A stretch of DNA of 47,061 nucleotides, taken from NCBI GenBank assembly GCA_038748065.1, contig JBCDJG010000039.1:1-47061 (forward strand), written 5' to 3'. The notes under the pieces are model-generated. The model was not told where the DNA came from, did no database searches, and saw only the letters and a list, made by a program, of their open reading frames with translations. The DNA comes from JBCDJG01 sp038748065 (GTDB lineage: Bacteria; Pseudomonadota; Gammaproteobacteria; Pseudomonadales; Halieaceae). The first letter of the stretch is position 1; each line of letters opens with the position of its first letter. This document shows positions 25,021-33,007 of the stretch, in pieces. The position numbers and the translations under genes were made by a program.

Positions 25021-27057
25021 ATGCGCAACTCTTTCGCCTGCCTGCTTCTGGCATCCAGCCTAATCCTCTCAGCCTGCAGCGACGGTGGCGATTCTCGCGC
25101 GCCAGTCGATTCAGGCGGTGCTGTCGAAAGCGCGTTCCAAGCGGTCCAGCGCGACTATATGGAACAAACGCTGGCCAACGGCAGCGGCGGCACTTACGGT
25201 GGCATGATCCATCTCGCCATGGGGGAGGAACCCCCGGCAGGCGCGTTTGACAGGGACATTGAGCAGCTCAATACGCGAGACGATACCGCCGACTTCGGCC
25301 TGCCGGGCTTGTTAACCGTTCTCGCGACGCTGGAAGACAGCCCGGGCATGGACCCTGCGGTGTACCAGGCGATCAAAGAAGAGGTCATACGCTTCAAATT
25401 CTGGCCAGATGAACTGGAGGACGTTCCGGGCACGACCGATCTGCAGGAAATGGTGACCTGGACCGAAAACCATTACATCCTCTTCACCTCGGGCGCCTAC
25501 CTGGCGGGCCAGCTGTACCCTGACACCCTCTTTCCTGCGTCGGGCCGCACGGGCCTCGAGCAAATGGAGGTCTACCGCCCCAGGATCATGAAGTGGCTCG
25601 AACTACGCTATCAGAGCGGATTCAGCGAGTGGTTGTCGAACGTTTACTACAACGAGGACATGCCCGCCCTCCTCGCCCTGATCAACCTCGCGGACGATGC
25701 CGAGATTGTCGCCAAAGCCACCATTGTACTGGACTTGATGTTCGCCGATCTCGCCCTGAACAGCTTTCAGGGCTTCTTCTCCTCGACCCATGGTCGTACC
25801 TACTCACAGAAGGAAGACGCCGGGCGAGACTCAACTCGCGGCGCGGTGCACATGGCTTTCGACCTGCATACGCAGAATACCGGCAACATGACCGCCAGCA
25901 TGCTGGCCATGTCCGACAACTACCGCGTACCGGCGGTACTGCGCAAGATCGCCAGAGACGTTGAAGAAAACGCCATGGAGAACCGCCAGCGCATGGGCAT
26001 CAAGCTCGAAGAGGCAGCGCAGTGGGGCCTGAGCCTCGACCGCCTGGAAGACGGCATGACCTTCCTCACCACGGAGCCCTATCCGCACCCACTGTTCATC
26101 GACATGTTTTACGAGATGCTCAACACCTATGAGTGGTGGGACCACCGGGACTTCGCAGCGTTCAAAGAATACCGTTCAATCCTGGATGATCCAGATTTAC
26201 GCGCCTTCGCCGCAGAGGAATACGAGTGGGACATCACCCGTAACTACCGGCCTGAGGTGAACATCTACACCTACCGCACCCCGAGCTATATGCTCAGTAC
26301 AGCACAGGACTGGCGCAAGGGTTTTGGCGGCGACCAGACCTCTATCTGGCAGGCAACACTGGGCCAGCAGGCGGTAGCCTTCACTACGCACCCGGCGACA
26401 GAGGACCCGGAATCCGCCACCCCCAATTACTGGGTGGGTTACGGCACCCTGCCCCGCGCTGCGCAGGTCAAGAACGTAGTCATGACCCTGTATGACGTTG
26501 ACACCCGCGACGGCCTCTACTACTCCAACCAGCCGCTCTACACCCACGCCTTCCTGCCGCGCGCCCGGTTCGACGAAACGGTAAAGGAAGGCCAGTGGTT
26601 CTTCGCCCGGCTTGGCGATGCCTATCTGGCGCTGTGGTCATCCGATCCTGCAGCCGATTGGGTGCGCAATACCGATGCAGAGCGCCACGGCGGCGAAGAC
26701 TACGAGATCATAGCCAACGGCGAGAAAACCATCTGGCTGCTGGAACTCGGGGACGCGGACGCCTTCGGCGACTTCGCCAGCTTCCGGGCCGCTATTGGCA
26801 ACGCCTCCCTTCAGGCAGACGCTGATGCACTGACCCTGCGCTTCGACTCACCGTCGCTAGGCACACTGGAGATGGGCTGGGAGGGCGATGTGTTACATAA
26901 CGGCACGCCCGTTGAACTCGATGACTACGAGCGCTATGGCAACCCGTGGAGCCAGTCCGCCTTCCCCGGCGACGACATCAGCTTCCGATACGGCGACGAC
27001 TACCTCGAACTCAATCTCGATACCCAGACTCGGGACGCCAGCGGCTATCTCGAGTAG
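25021..27057 (+). CDS. lipoprotein candidate polysaccharide lyase (family not recognised), paralogue B
   Basis: 678 residues with a lipoprotein signal ending in LSAC (Cys19), so it is anchored in a membrane, probably the outer one. It is homologous along its length to the anchored protein at 17032-19029: WTENHYILF, AYLAGQLYP, GFSEWLSNVYYNEDMPALLALINLADDAEIV, HGRTY, NIYTYRTPSYMLSTAQ, GDQTSIWQA, FTTHPA and NYWVGYG occur in the same order. The predicted layout is a helical toroid followed by a beta-rich region. It has its own promoter with two operator-like palindromes and a GGAG ribosome-binding site. I infer that it makes the first cut in a uronic-acid polysaccharide at the cell surface, with the periplasmic paralogue acting on the fragments. 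No known lyase or hydrolase motif was recognised. Confidence 0.7.
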   Translation: MRNSFACLLLASSLILSACSDGGDSRAPVDSGGAVESAFQAVQRDYMEQTLANGSGGTYGGMIHLAMGEEPPAGAFDRDIEQLNTRDDTADFGLPGLLTVLATLEDSPGMDPAVYQAIKEEVIRFKFWPDELEDVPGTTDLQEMVTWTENHYILFTSGAYLAGQLYPDTLFPASGRTGLEQMEVYRPRIMKWLELRYQSGFSEWLSNVYYNEDMPALLALINLADDAEIVAKATIVLDLMFADLALNSFQGFFSSTHGRTYSQKEDAGRDSTRGAVHMAFDLHTQNTGNMTASMLAMSDNYRVPAVLRKIARDVEENAMENRQRMGIKLEEAAQWGLSLDRLEDGMTFLTTEPYPHPLFIDMFYEMLNTYEWWDHRDFAAFKEYRSILDDPDLRAFAAEEYEWDITRNYRPEVNIYTYRTPSYMLSTAQDWRKGFGGDQTSIWQATLGQQAVAFTTHPATEDPESATPNYWVGYGTLPRAAQVKNVVMTLYDVDTRDGLYYSNQPLYTHAFLPRARFDETVKEGQWFFARLGDAYLALWSSDPAADWVRNTDAERHGGEDYEIIANGEKTIWLLELGDADAFGDFASFRAAIGNASLQADADALTLRFDSPSLGTLEMGWEGDVLHNGTPVELDDYERYGNPWSQSAFPGDDISFRYGDDYLELNLDTQTRDASGYLE

Positions 27058-27164
27058 CTATTGCGCCCTCGCTGCAGCGCCGCTCACCTAAGGGCCGCAC
27101 ATTTGTGAGGCACGCTGCGATTCGGTAACTTGTCTGTAGAAGTCAGGCTGGCAGCGGAGTACCC

Positions 27165-28283
27165 ATGAATCGAGAAACACGCGTCACCGCATTTGCCGCG
27201 GCGTGCATGGCACTGGTCGCCTGCAGTGACGGCAGCGATCGTCCCCCCTTGAGCCCTATCGCCATGAACGAGGTTCAATATCTCGGCACCCACAACAGCT
27301 ACAAACGGCCCATTCGCCCGGACCTTTTCGAAATCCTGCGCAGTGTCGACCCGACACTCGCGGACTCGCTCGACTATTCGCACCTGCCATTACAGGAGCA
27401 ATTCACGAATCAGGGTATCCGCCAGATCGAACTGGATGTGTTCTATGACCCAGAGGGCGGGCTCTATGCGAGCAGGCAGGCCCTGGTGCTGGTTGGGGAA
27501 GACCCTGAGTCCAAGCTGCCAGAGTTGGATGAAGCCGGGCTCAAGGTTCTGCACATACAGGAGATCGACTACGAAACAAACTGCCTCAGCCTTGTAGAGT
27601 GCCTAAGAGCGGTCAAATCCTGGTCGGATGCCAACCCCGGACACCTCCCGATCATGATCCTGGTGGAGGCCAAGGACGCGCCCATCGATGACCCACTCGA
27701 TCTCGGATTTGTTGTCCCGCTGCCGTTCGATGCCAGGGCGCTCGATTCGATCGACCAGGAAATCCTCTCGGTCTTCAGCACAGAACAGTTGATCACGCCA
27801 GATTGGGTACGAGGCGAGCGTCCGAGCCTCGAGGAGACCATATTAACGGTCGGCTGGCCTCGTCTGGACGACGCCAGGGGCAGGATCATGTTCGCGCTGG
27901 ATAACGGCGGAACCACTCGCGACCTGTATATCGAGGGGCATCCGTCCCTCGCTGGCCGCGTGCTCTTTACGGACTCAGAACCGGGCACTCCCGAGGCTGC
28001 CTTTATCAAACAGAACAGCCCAGATGACTTCCAGACCATCCAGGCGTGGGTACGGCAGGGCTACATGGTCCGCACACGGGCAGATGCCGGCACGGAACAG
28101 GCCAGAACCGGTGACACCACGCGTCGCGACACCGCACTTCTGTCGGGCGCGCACTTCATCAGTACGGACTATCCCGTGCCCGATCAGCGCTTCACCGACT
28201 ACAAAGTCGAGATTCCCGGCGACAACATTGCGCGCTGCAATCCTGTGAATGCGAGCGCAGACTGCATTGACAGTGAGCTATAG
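27165..28283 (+). CDS. lipoprotein with phosphatidylinositol-specific phospholipase C-like domain
   Basis: 372 residues; lipobox LVAC with Cys20. The domain starts YLGTHNSYKRP with the first catalytic His (H43), then QIELDVFYDPEGG (acidic residues E89 and D91 that bind Ca2+ in this family) and VLHIQEIDYETNC with the second His (H130). This pattern fits the Ca2+-dependent bacterial PI-PLC type (PF16670) and related extracytoplasmic phosphodiesterases. The substrate could be an inositol phospholipid, a glycerophosphodiester or a glycan-linked phosphodiester. GGAG (27154-27157) precedes the ATG. It lies between the uronate cluster and the glycosyltransferases; whether it belongs to either is unclear. 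Confidence 0.8.
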   Translation: MNRETRVTAFAAACMALVACSDGSDRPPLSPIAMNEVQYLGTHNSYKRPIRPDLFEILRSVDPTLADSLDYSHLPLQEQFTNQGIRQIELDVFYDPEGGLYASRQALVLVGEDPESKLPELDEAGLKVLHIQEIDYETNCLSLVECLRAVKSWSDANPGHLPIMILVEAKDAPIDDPLDLGFVVPLPFDARALDSIDQEILSVFSTEQLITPDWVRGERPSLEETILTVGWPRLDDARGRIMFALDNGGTTRDLYIEGHPSLAGRVLFTDSEPGTPEAAFIKQNSPDDFQTIQAWVRQGYMVRTRADAGTEQARTGDTTRRDTALLSGAHFISTDYPVPDQRFTDYKVEIPGDNIARCNPVNASADCIDSEL

Positions 28284-28324
28284 CAGACAGGGGCAGGCCA
28301 CCTGGCGCGGAGCGAGATCGATTC

Positions 28325-29458
28325 ATGACAAGCATACGAAAAAAAGTACTCGCAATCGTCAGCACCTATAAGTGGACGCACACGGATTATCTCGCGTCAC
28401 TGCAGGCGCACGTCGATCTCACCGTGGTCTATGCCCGCGAGGCACACCAGGGTTCGGTCGCCAACGCGGCCCGCTGGGGCATAGACGCGCGCTGCATCGG
28501 TAGCGCAGAGGGACCATCAGCAGCAGAAACGGAAAGAGCCCTACGCAGCCTTATTGAAAAGGTTCGCCCGGACATCGTGCACCTAATGTACTACTTGCAT
28601 GAGCGCATGACTTTGATGGTCCGTGAGGTTGCCGCCAGTGACGTCAAGGTTGTCTTCGAGTGCCGTGATCCGCTAACCACACTGAGTGGAGCACAACCCA
28701 ACTCAGACACCTGGCGCCTGGAGCGAGATGCAGTCTGCGCGGCAGATGCCTGGATATTCGTCAGCGGCGCGCTCCAGCGCTACCTGGAACGATCCCACGG
28801 TCTGGATTTATCGCAAAACTCTCTCATCGTGCCGCACGCTTTTGCACGACGAAACGCGGGGCCGGTGCGCGAGAAGCACTCTGCATCCGATAGCCGGGTG
28901 CATATCGCTCTGGTTGGTACCGCCGGTCCAGCACCCAATGACGGCCGTTGGTACGGCGATATTATCCAAAGACTGCTCAAGCTTGGCCTGGTCGTGCACA
29001 GCCACTTTCATGAATGGGAGGGTCTGGACCTCGGCGCATACCGACAGCTCGCACAGCAACACCCGGATTACCATTTTCATGAAGCCGTGCCTTTCCGGGA
29101 CGGCCATCGCCTGTCCGATATCACTTCCCGCTACGACCTCATGGGTGTTTTCCACGAACTACAGGCGGAAAACCGCAACGAGTCTGCAACGCTCGAAGTG
29201 TGTTTGCCCACCAAGGCTGTCTCAGGCTGGTTACACGGCGCAATACCGGTGGTCTGCCCCAACAGCTACCGAGGTATCGCGGACTACATCGAAGAGCTCG
29301 GAACGGGCTTCCTGGTTAATGAAATTGAGGATCTTGCCGCGATCATTGCACGGCCCAAACAAATTGCGGCGGCGACTGCCGCCTGCGCAGAGTATCGCGA
29401 GCGCTTTACCCTTGAGTATCACGCCGCACGCATCGCCGCATTCTACAGGGGTGTTTAA
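28325..29458 (+). CDS. glycosyltransferase (GT-B fold, GT4-like)
   Basis: 377 residues. The N-terminal Rossmann half opens KKVLAIVSTYKWTHTDYLASL and includes PDIVHLMYYLHERMTL; the C-terminal half has HIALVGTAG and a donor-site region NRNESATLEVCLPTKAVSGWLHGAIPVVC, the equivalent of the GT4 E-x7-E segment but not canonical. It should move a sugar from a nucleotide-sugar donor to a surface-glycan acceptor on the cytoplasmic face. The gene follows the PI-PLC-like gene by 41 bases and ends 4 bases before the convergent wecB stop. Donor and acceptor are unknown. Confidence 0.72.
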   Translation: MTSIRKKVLAIVSTYKWTHTDYLASLQAHVDLTVVYAREAHQGSVANAARWGIDARCIGSAEGPSAAETERALRSLIEKVRPDIVHLMYYLHERMTLMVREVAASDVKVVFECRDPLTTLSGAQPNSDTWRLERDAVCAADAWIFVSGALQRYLERSHGLDLSQNSLIVPHAFARRNAGPVREKHSASDSRVHIALVGTAGPAPNDGRWYGDIIQRLLKLGLVVHSHFHEWEGLDLGAYRQLAQQHPDYHFHEAVPFRDGHRLSDITSRYDLMGVFHELQAENRNESATLEVCLPTKAVSGWLHGAIPVVCPNSYRGIADYIEELGTGFLVNEIEDLAAIIARPKQIAAATAACAEYRERFTLEYHAARIAAFYRGV

Positions 29459-29462
29459 ACGC

Positions 29463-30560
29463 TCATCGCTGCACAGCCCAACGTTCTAAAACGTCGACAA
29501 TTCGCTGCGCCGTCTTGCCATCCCACAGCGCAGGGGGCGTGTAACTACCATCGCGAAGGCCACTGCACGCGCGCGCAGCGGCCACAATTTGCGCCGGTTT
29601 GGTACCCGCCAGCCTGTTTGTGCCTTCATCGATCGTGATCGGACGCTCAGTATTTTCGCGCAAGGTTACGCAGTCGATGCCGAGATAGGTCGTTTCTTCC
29701 TGCAAGCCCCCGGAATCCGTTAGCACAAGCCGACTGTTGGAATAGAGACGAAGAAAGTCGAGGTAGCCCAGGGGTGGCAGCAAACGAAGATCACCACGCC
29801 CGGCCAGCGCCTGATAACCTGCCAAGCCCTTCAGCTGCTTGGCGGTACGCGGGTGGCAGCTAAAGACCAGCGGGACTTCCTCGGCAATATCGTGTAGTGC
29901 AGCCATAATGCCTAGCAGCGTCTCAGGCACGTCGACATTTGACGGCCGGTGCAGCGTGACAACGCCATAGCGGCCGGGCTCGAGGCACAATTCATCAAGT
30001 ATTGGCGACGCATCAGTCCGCTCAAGGTGGTTGGCCAGCGAGTCGATCATGATGTTCCCTACCAAGTGCAGTTTCTCGCGGGCAATACCCTCGCGCAGCA
30101 GGTTCTCGTTCGCGTCCTGCGAGTGCGTAAACAACAGCTCCGACAGGCGATCTACCACAACTCGGTTCCCCTCTTCCGGCATACGCATGTCGAAGCTGCG
30201 CAGACCCGCTTCCACATGCGCCACCGGAATCAGTGCCTTGGCGCCCACCAGGCTGCAGGCCAGCGTGGAGTTGACGTCGCCCACGACCACAACCAGATCG
30301 GGGCGCTCGGCTGCGCAAACCTCTTCAAACGCAAGCATAATCCTGGCGATCTGTGCGGTCGGGCTGCCAGCACCGACGCCCAGAAATACATCGGGCTCCG
30401 GCATCTCGAGATCGTCAAAAAAAACCTTCGAAAGGTTAGCGTCGTAGTGTTGGCCGGTGTGTACCAGCTTCTGCTCTATGCCCCGGTCTCGCAAGCAACG
30501 TACCAGCGGGGCCATCTTCATGAAGTTGGGACGGGCACCGACGACGTTGAGAATTTTCAT
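29463..30560 (-). CDS. wecB: UDP-N-acetylglucosamine 2-epimerase (non-hydrolysing)
   Basis: Converts UDP-GlcNAc to UDP-ManNAc, a donor for surface polysaccharides. The 365 residues have the family's GARPNFMKMAPL start, HTGQHYD, VVVGDVNSTLA, HVEAGLRSFDMRMPEEGNR, TLHRPSNVD and LTDSGGLQEE, all near the active site. There is no signal peptide; it is cytoplasmic. No UDP-ManNAc dehydrogenase (wecC) is adjacent, so the product may be used as ManNAc or oxidised by an enzyme encoded elsewhere. It stands alone on the minus strand, divergent from the GT4 gene at 30753. Confidence 0.95.
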   Translation of the reverse strand: MKILNVVGARPNFMKMAPLVRCLRDRGIEQKLVHTGQHYDANLSKVFFDDLEMPEPDVFLGVGAGSPTAQIARIMLAFEEVCAAERPDLVVVVGDVNSTLACSLVGAKALIPVAHVEAGLRSFDMRMPEEGNRVVVDRLSELLFTHSQDANENLLREGIAREKLHLVGNIMIDSLANHLERTDASPILDELCLEPGRYGVVTLHRPSNVDVPETLLGIMAALHDIAEEVPLVFSCHPRTAKQLKGLAGYQALAGRGDLRLLPPLGYLDFLRLYSNSRLVLTDSGGLQEETTYLGIDCVTLRENTERPITIDEGTNRLAGTKPAQIVAAARACSGLRDGSYTPPALWDGKTAQRIVDVLERWAVQR

Positions 30561-30752
30561 CGGGAAATGGAGTCCGCGACATCTCTACCGGACACCCTGC
30601 TAGTGTTTAGGAGGCTACGACGAAAGTTCATGACAAAAATGGGCGCGGGTGGTACTTTGCTCCACCAAGAACTCTGCTCACGCCTTAAATCGCTGCTCTT
30701 TTGCTGTAACTCCCTGCTTCCTGCCAGTTTTGACACCTGTTATCCGCTCTCG
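30561..30752. other. divergent spacer between wecB and the next glycosyltransferase gene
   Basis: About 190 bases that must hold promoters for both directions. The plus-strand frame of the next gene is open through all of it and on into wecB, but no family similarity is visible before 30753. I see no strong promoter hexamers or repeats. Confidence 0.35.
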
Positions 30753-31922
30753 ATGAATCTCGCCGTTCTCTGCAACTTACCACCACCCGCCGGGGGCGCC
30801 GAGGTCTTTAGTCGCGAGCTCGCCGCCAGCTTAGCCGACCTTGGTGTTGAAATGACCCTGATAACCCAGGAGACGTTGGAAATAGAGGACGAGGATGAAA
30901 CGCTCGTCTATCCCTTTTCCCCGCAACACCAGACAGCGCTATACGGCCGGGGTATCCGCATTGTACCGCGCCAGCAAGACATTATGGCGCCACAAGATCT
31001 AACGCAGCGTGTGAACGTACTCGCTGACTTGCTCGAAGAATTTCAACCAGACCTGCTGCACTGCCACATGCCGACCGGGCTATTACATGAGGCTTGCGCC
31101 ATCCAGCAGACGCGGTCAATACCGGTTGTCAGCACGATGCACGGCATGATGGACTTGGTGCCCCGCTACGGCGCCTACTCGGGCCCGAGCTGGTCTGCTG
31201 CCATCATCCGCAAGCTCATGCAGCAGCTATCCCATAACGTCGTCGTTAGCGAGCCTATGCTCGACTACTGCCGTTCGAAAGCGCTGTCGAATGTCACCTT
31301 CATTCCCACTGGCCTGCCGACCGACTATTTTGCGCCGAGCACGGGGGCGGCGCGCAGCGGAATTGTCTATGTCGGCAAGCTGAATCGTTTTAAAGGGCTC
31401 AGGGAGACCCTGTCCGGCTTCTTGCGGGTAGCCAATAGCTGCGACGACCGGCTGCACCTCGTGGGCCGAGGCCTCAATATCGAGCATTTTGATAGAGGTG
31501 GTTTCTATCTGACGGCGCGCCAGCAGGCCCGGGTTAAGAAATTGATCGAGTCGGGGCGCGTCGTCCTGCACGGAGAGATAACACCGGAAGAGCTGCGCCA
31601 GCTGTACCGGAACAGCCGCGTGCTGGCGCTCCCATCGCGCACGGAAGGCATGCCCCTTGCCATCCTTGAAGCCTTGTCCTGTGGCGCCGCCGTTGTGGCG
31701 TCCCGAGTGGGCTCTGTACCCCGAATTATCCGGGACGGCGAAAACGGCATGCTGTGCAGACCCGGTAATATAACTGAGTTCGCCGCCGGGTTACGGCATA
31801 TCCTCCGGAGCTATGGGCCAGCCATGGAGATACGCTGTCGCGATAGCGTGGTTGACTACGATATGAGCAAAATTGCCAGACGCTATCTGGCACTGTTTGA
31901 AGACCTCTTGAGGAGAAAGTGA
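30753..31922 (+). CDS. GT4-family glycosyltransferase
   Basis: 389 residues from the ATG at 30753, which starts directly with the first strand (MNLAVLCNLPPPAGGAEVFSRELA). Other signatures are DLLHCHMPTGLLHEAC, VSTMHGMMDLVPRYG, VYVGKLNRFKGLRETL, and the donor motif EGMPLAILE (E-x7-E) followed by ALSCGAAVVASRVGSVPRIIRDGENG. The frame is open far upstream over the wecB gene, but that part is antisense and has no recognisable domain. No ribosome-binding site is evident before 30753. Retaining sugar transferase of unknown donor. Its end carries the AGGAG that serves the next gene. Confidence 0.85.
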   Translation: MNLAVLCNLPPPAGGAEVFSRELAASLADLGVEMTLITQETLEIEDEDETLVYPFSPQHQTALYGRGIRIVPRQQDIMAPQDLTQRVNVLADLLEEFQPDLLHCHMPTGLLHEACAIQQTRSIPVVSTMHGMMDLVPRYGAYSGPSWSAAIIRKLMQQLSHNVVVSEPMLDYCRSKALSNVTFIPTGLPTDYFAPSTGAARSGIVYVGKLNRFKGLRETLSGFLRVANSCDDRLHLVGRGLNIEHFDRGGFYLTARQQARVKKLIESGRVVLHGEITPEELRQLYRNSRVLALPSRTEGMPLAILEALSCGAAVVASRVGSVPRIIRDGENGMLCRPGNITEFAAGLRHILRSYGPAMEIRCRDSVVDYDMSKIARRYLALFEDLLRRK

Positions 31923-31923
31923 C

Positions 31924-32988
31924 ATCGCACGAATAGCAAGCGTCTATAGCTGGACTTACTCAGAACCCTTTCAGGCCTTTGCCATGGACACCGTTCGATG
32001 GGATCGCATGGCCAGAGCACTCGCCCGGCAGGGGCATCAGGTGGATATCGTCTTGAACCGTCCTTCGGGCACCTTCGACGCCGGGGAAAACCTGCGCTAC
32101 GTCAGCTCCGGCGAGATGCACTGGCAGGATTACGACGTGATTAAAACAGAGTTTCACCATGGCTTTGAGCACCTCGAGCGGCTGGGTGGTGCCGACCACC
32201 CTTTTATTATTAGCAAACTGGGCTCCGTCGTAGGCAGCGAAGATGGCCAGGAAGGAGTGTATTTTTTTGGCGAGGAGCGCAGACAGCTTTTCGAGTTGCA
32301 GCAAAGAATCGCCCGTCAGGCTCGCTATGTCTCAATACTGACACAGGAGAGCATAGAACTATGGCAGCGCGAGCATGGTGCGAGCGACCGGGTGCTTTTC
32401 GTACCCACGGGCGTGGACCGCGAACTACCAGCACTGGGCAACAATCCGTTCGCGGACAGCAAGGATAAAATCGCCGTATACATTGGCAATATCTACGATC
32501 GGGAAACCCAGCCGGAGATTAATGAGCTGTGGCAGCGGCGCATGAATAGTATCGGCCAGCGCCTCCAAGGCTCTGGTGTAAGACTGGTGATGATCGGCCC
32601 GGGCGATGCCGGCTTTCTCGACCCAGCTGTCGTTGACTATCTTGGTCCCATCGATAACCGCCTCATTTACGACTATATGCAAAACGCTGACGTCGGCCTG
32701 GTTTTGGCACAGGGCGAAATACAGCATAACGAGAGCAGCAAACTGTATGAGTTAATCAGGTGCGGCGTTCCGGTAGTGAGCGAGGCGCCGGTGCCAAATA
32801 ACCATATACTGGAGGAATGTAACTGGGGCAGCGTTGCGAACTACCGCGATGATGACGCTATTGCCGCACAATTGATTACTGCAGCGAAATCACCGCAGAG
32901 CCCGAACTCGGCTGTTAACCACATTCTCAACTATCATACCTGGGATCATCGAGCGGCCGTGTACGCCGAGCTTTTCAATAGCGAATGA
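31924..32988 (+). CDS. glycosyltransferase (GT-B fold) with a probable non-standard start codon
   Basis: The first ATG in frame (31984, 334 residues) begins in the middle of the N-terminal Rossmann unit, AMDTVRWDRMARALARQGHQVDIV. The 20 codons before it (31924-31983) encode ARIASVYSWTYSEPFQAF, a proper first beta strand and loop for this fold, and the frame opens only at 31912. AGGAG at 31911-31915, overlapping the end of the upstream gene, is 8 bases before an ATC codon at 31924; no ATG, GTG or TTG is in frame there. I therefore place the start at 31924 (354 residues), as an AUC start or a sequencing change from ATG. The C-terminal half has KIAVYIGNIYDRE, VRLVMIGPGDAGFL and NESSKLYELIRCGVPVVSE, the donor site. 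Donor and acceptor unknown. Confidence 0.72.
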   Translation: MARIASVYSWTYSEPFQAFAMDTVRWDRMARALARQGHQVDIVLNRPSGTFDAGENLRYVSSGEMHWQDYDVIKTEFHHGFEHLERLGGADHPFIISKLGSVVGSEDGQEGVYFFGEERRQLFELQQRIARQARYVSILTQESIELWQREHGASDRVLFVPTGVDRELPALGNNPFADSKDKIAVYIGNIYDRETQPEINELWQRRMNSIGQRLQGSGVRLVMIGPGDAGFLDPAVVDYLGPIDNRLIYDYMQNADVGLVLAQGEIQHNESSKLYELIRCGVPVVSEAPVPNNHILEECNWGSVANYRDDDAIAAQLITAAKSPQSPNSAVNHILNYHTWDHRAAVYAELFNSE

Positions 32989-33007
32989 AGCGCGAGTATG
33001 CGCGAAA

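Noticed and set aside
29949..30752. N-terminal extension of the GT4 gene at 30753
   Set aside because: The extension lies antisense to wecB and has no family similarity; the fold begins at 30753.
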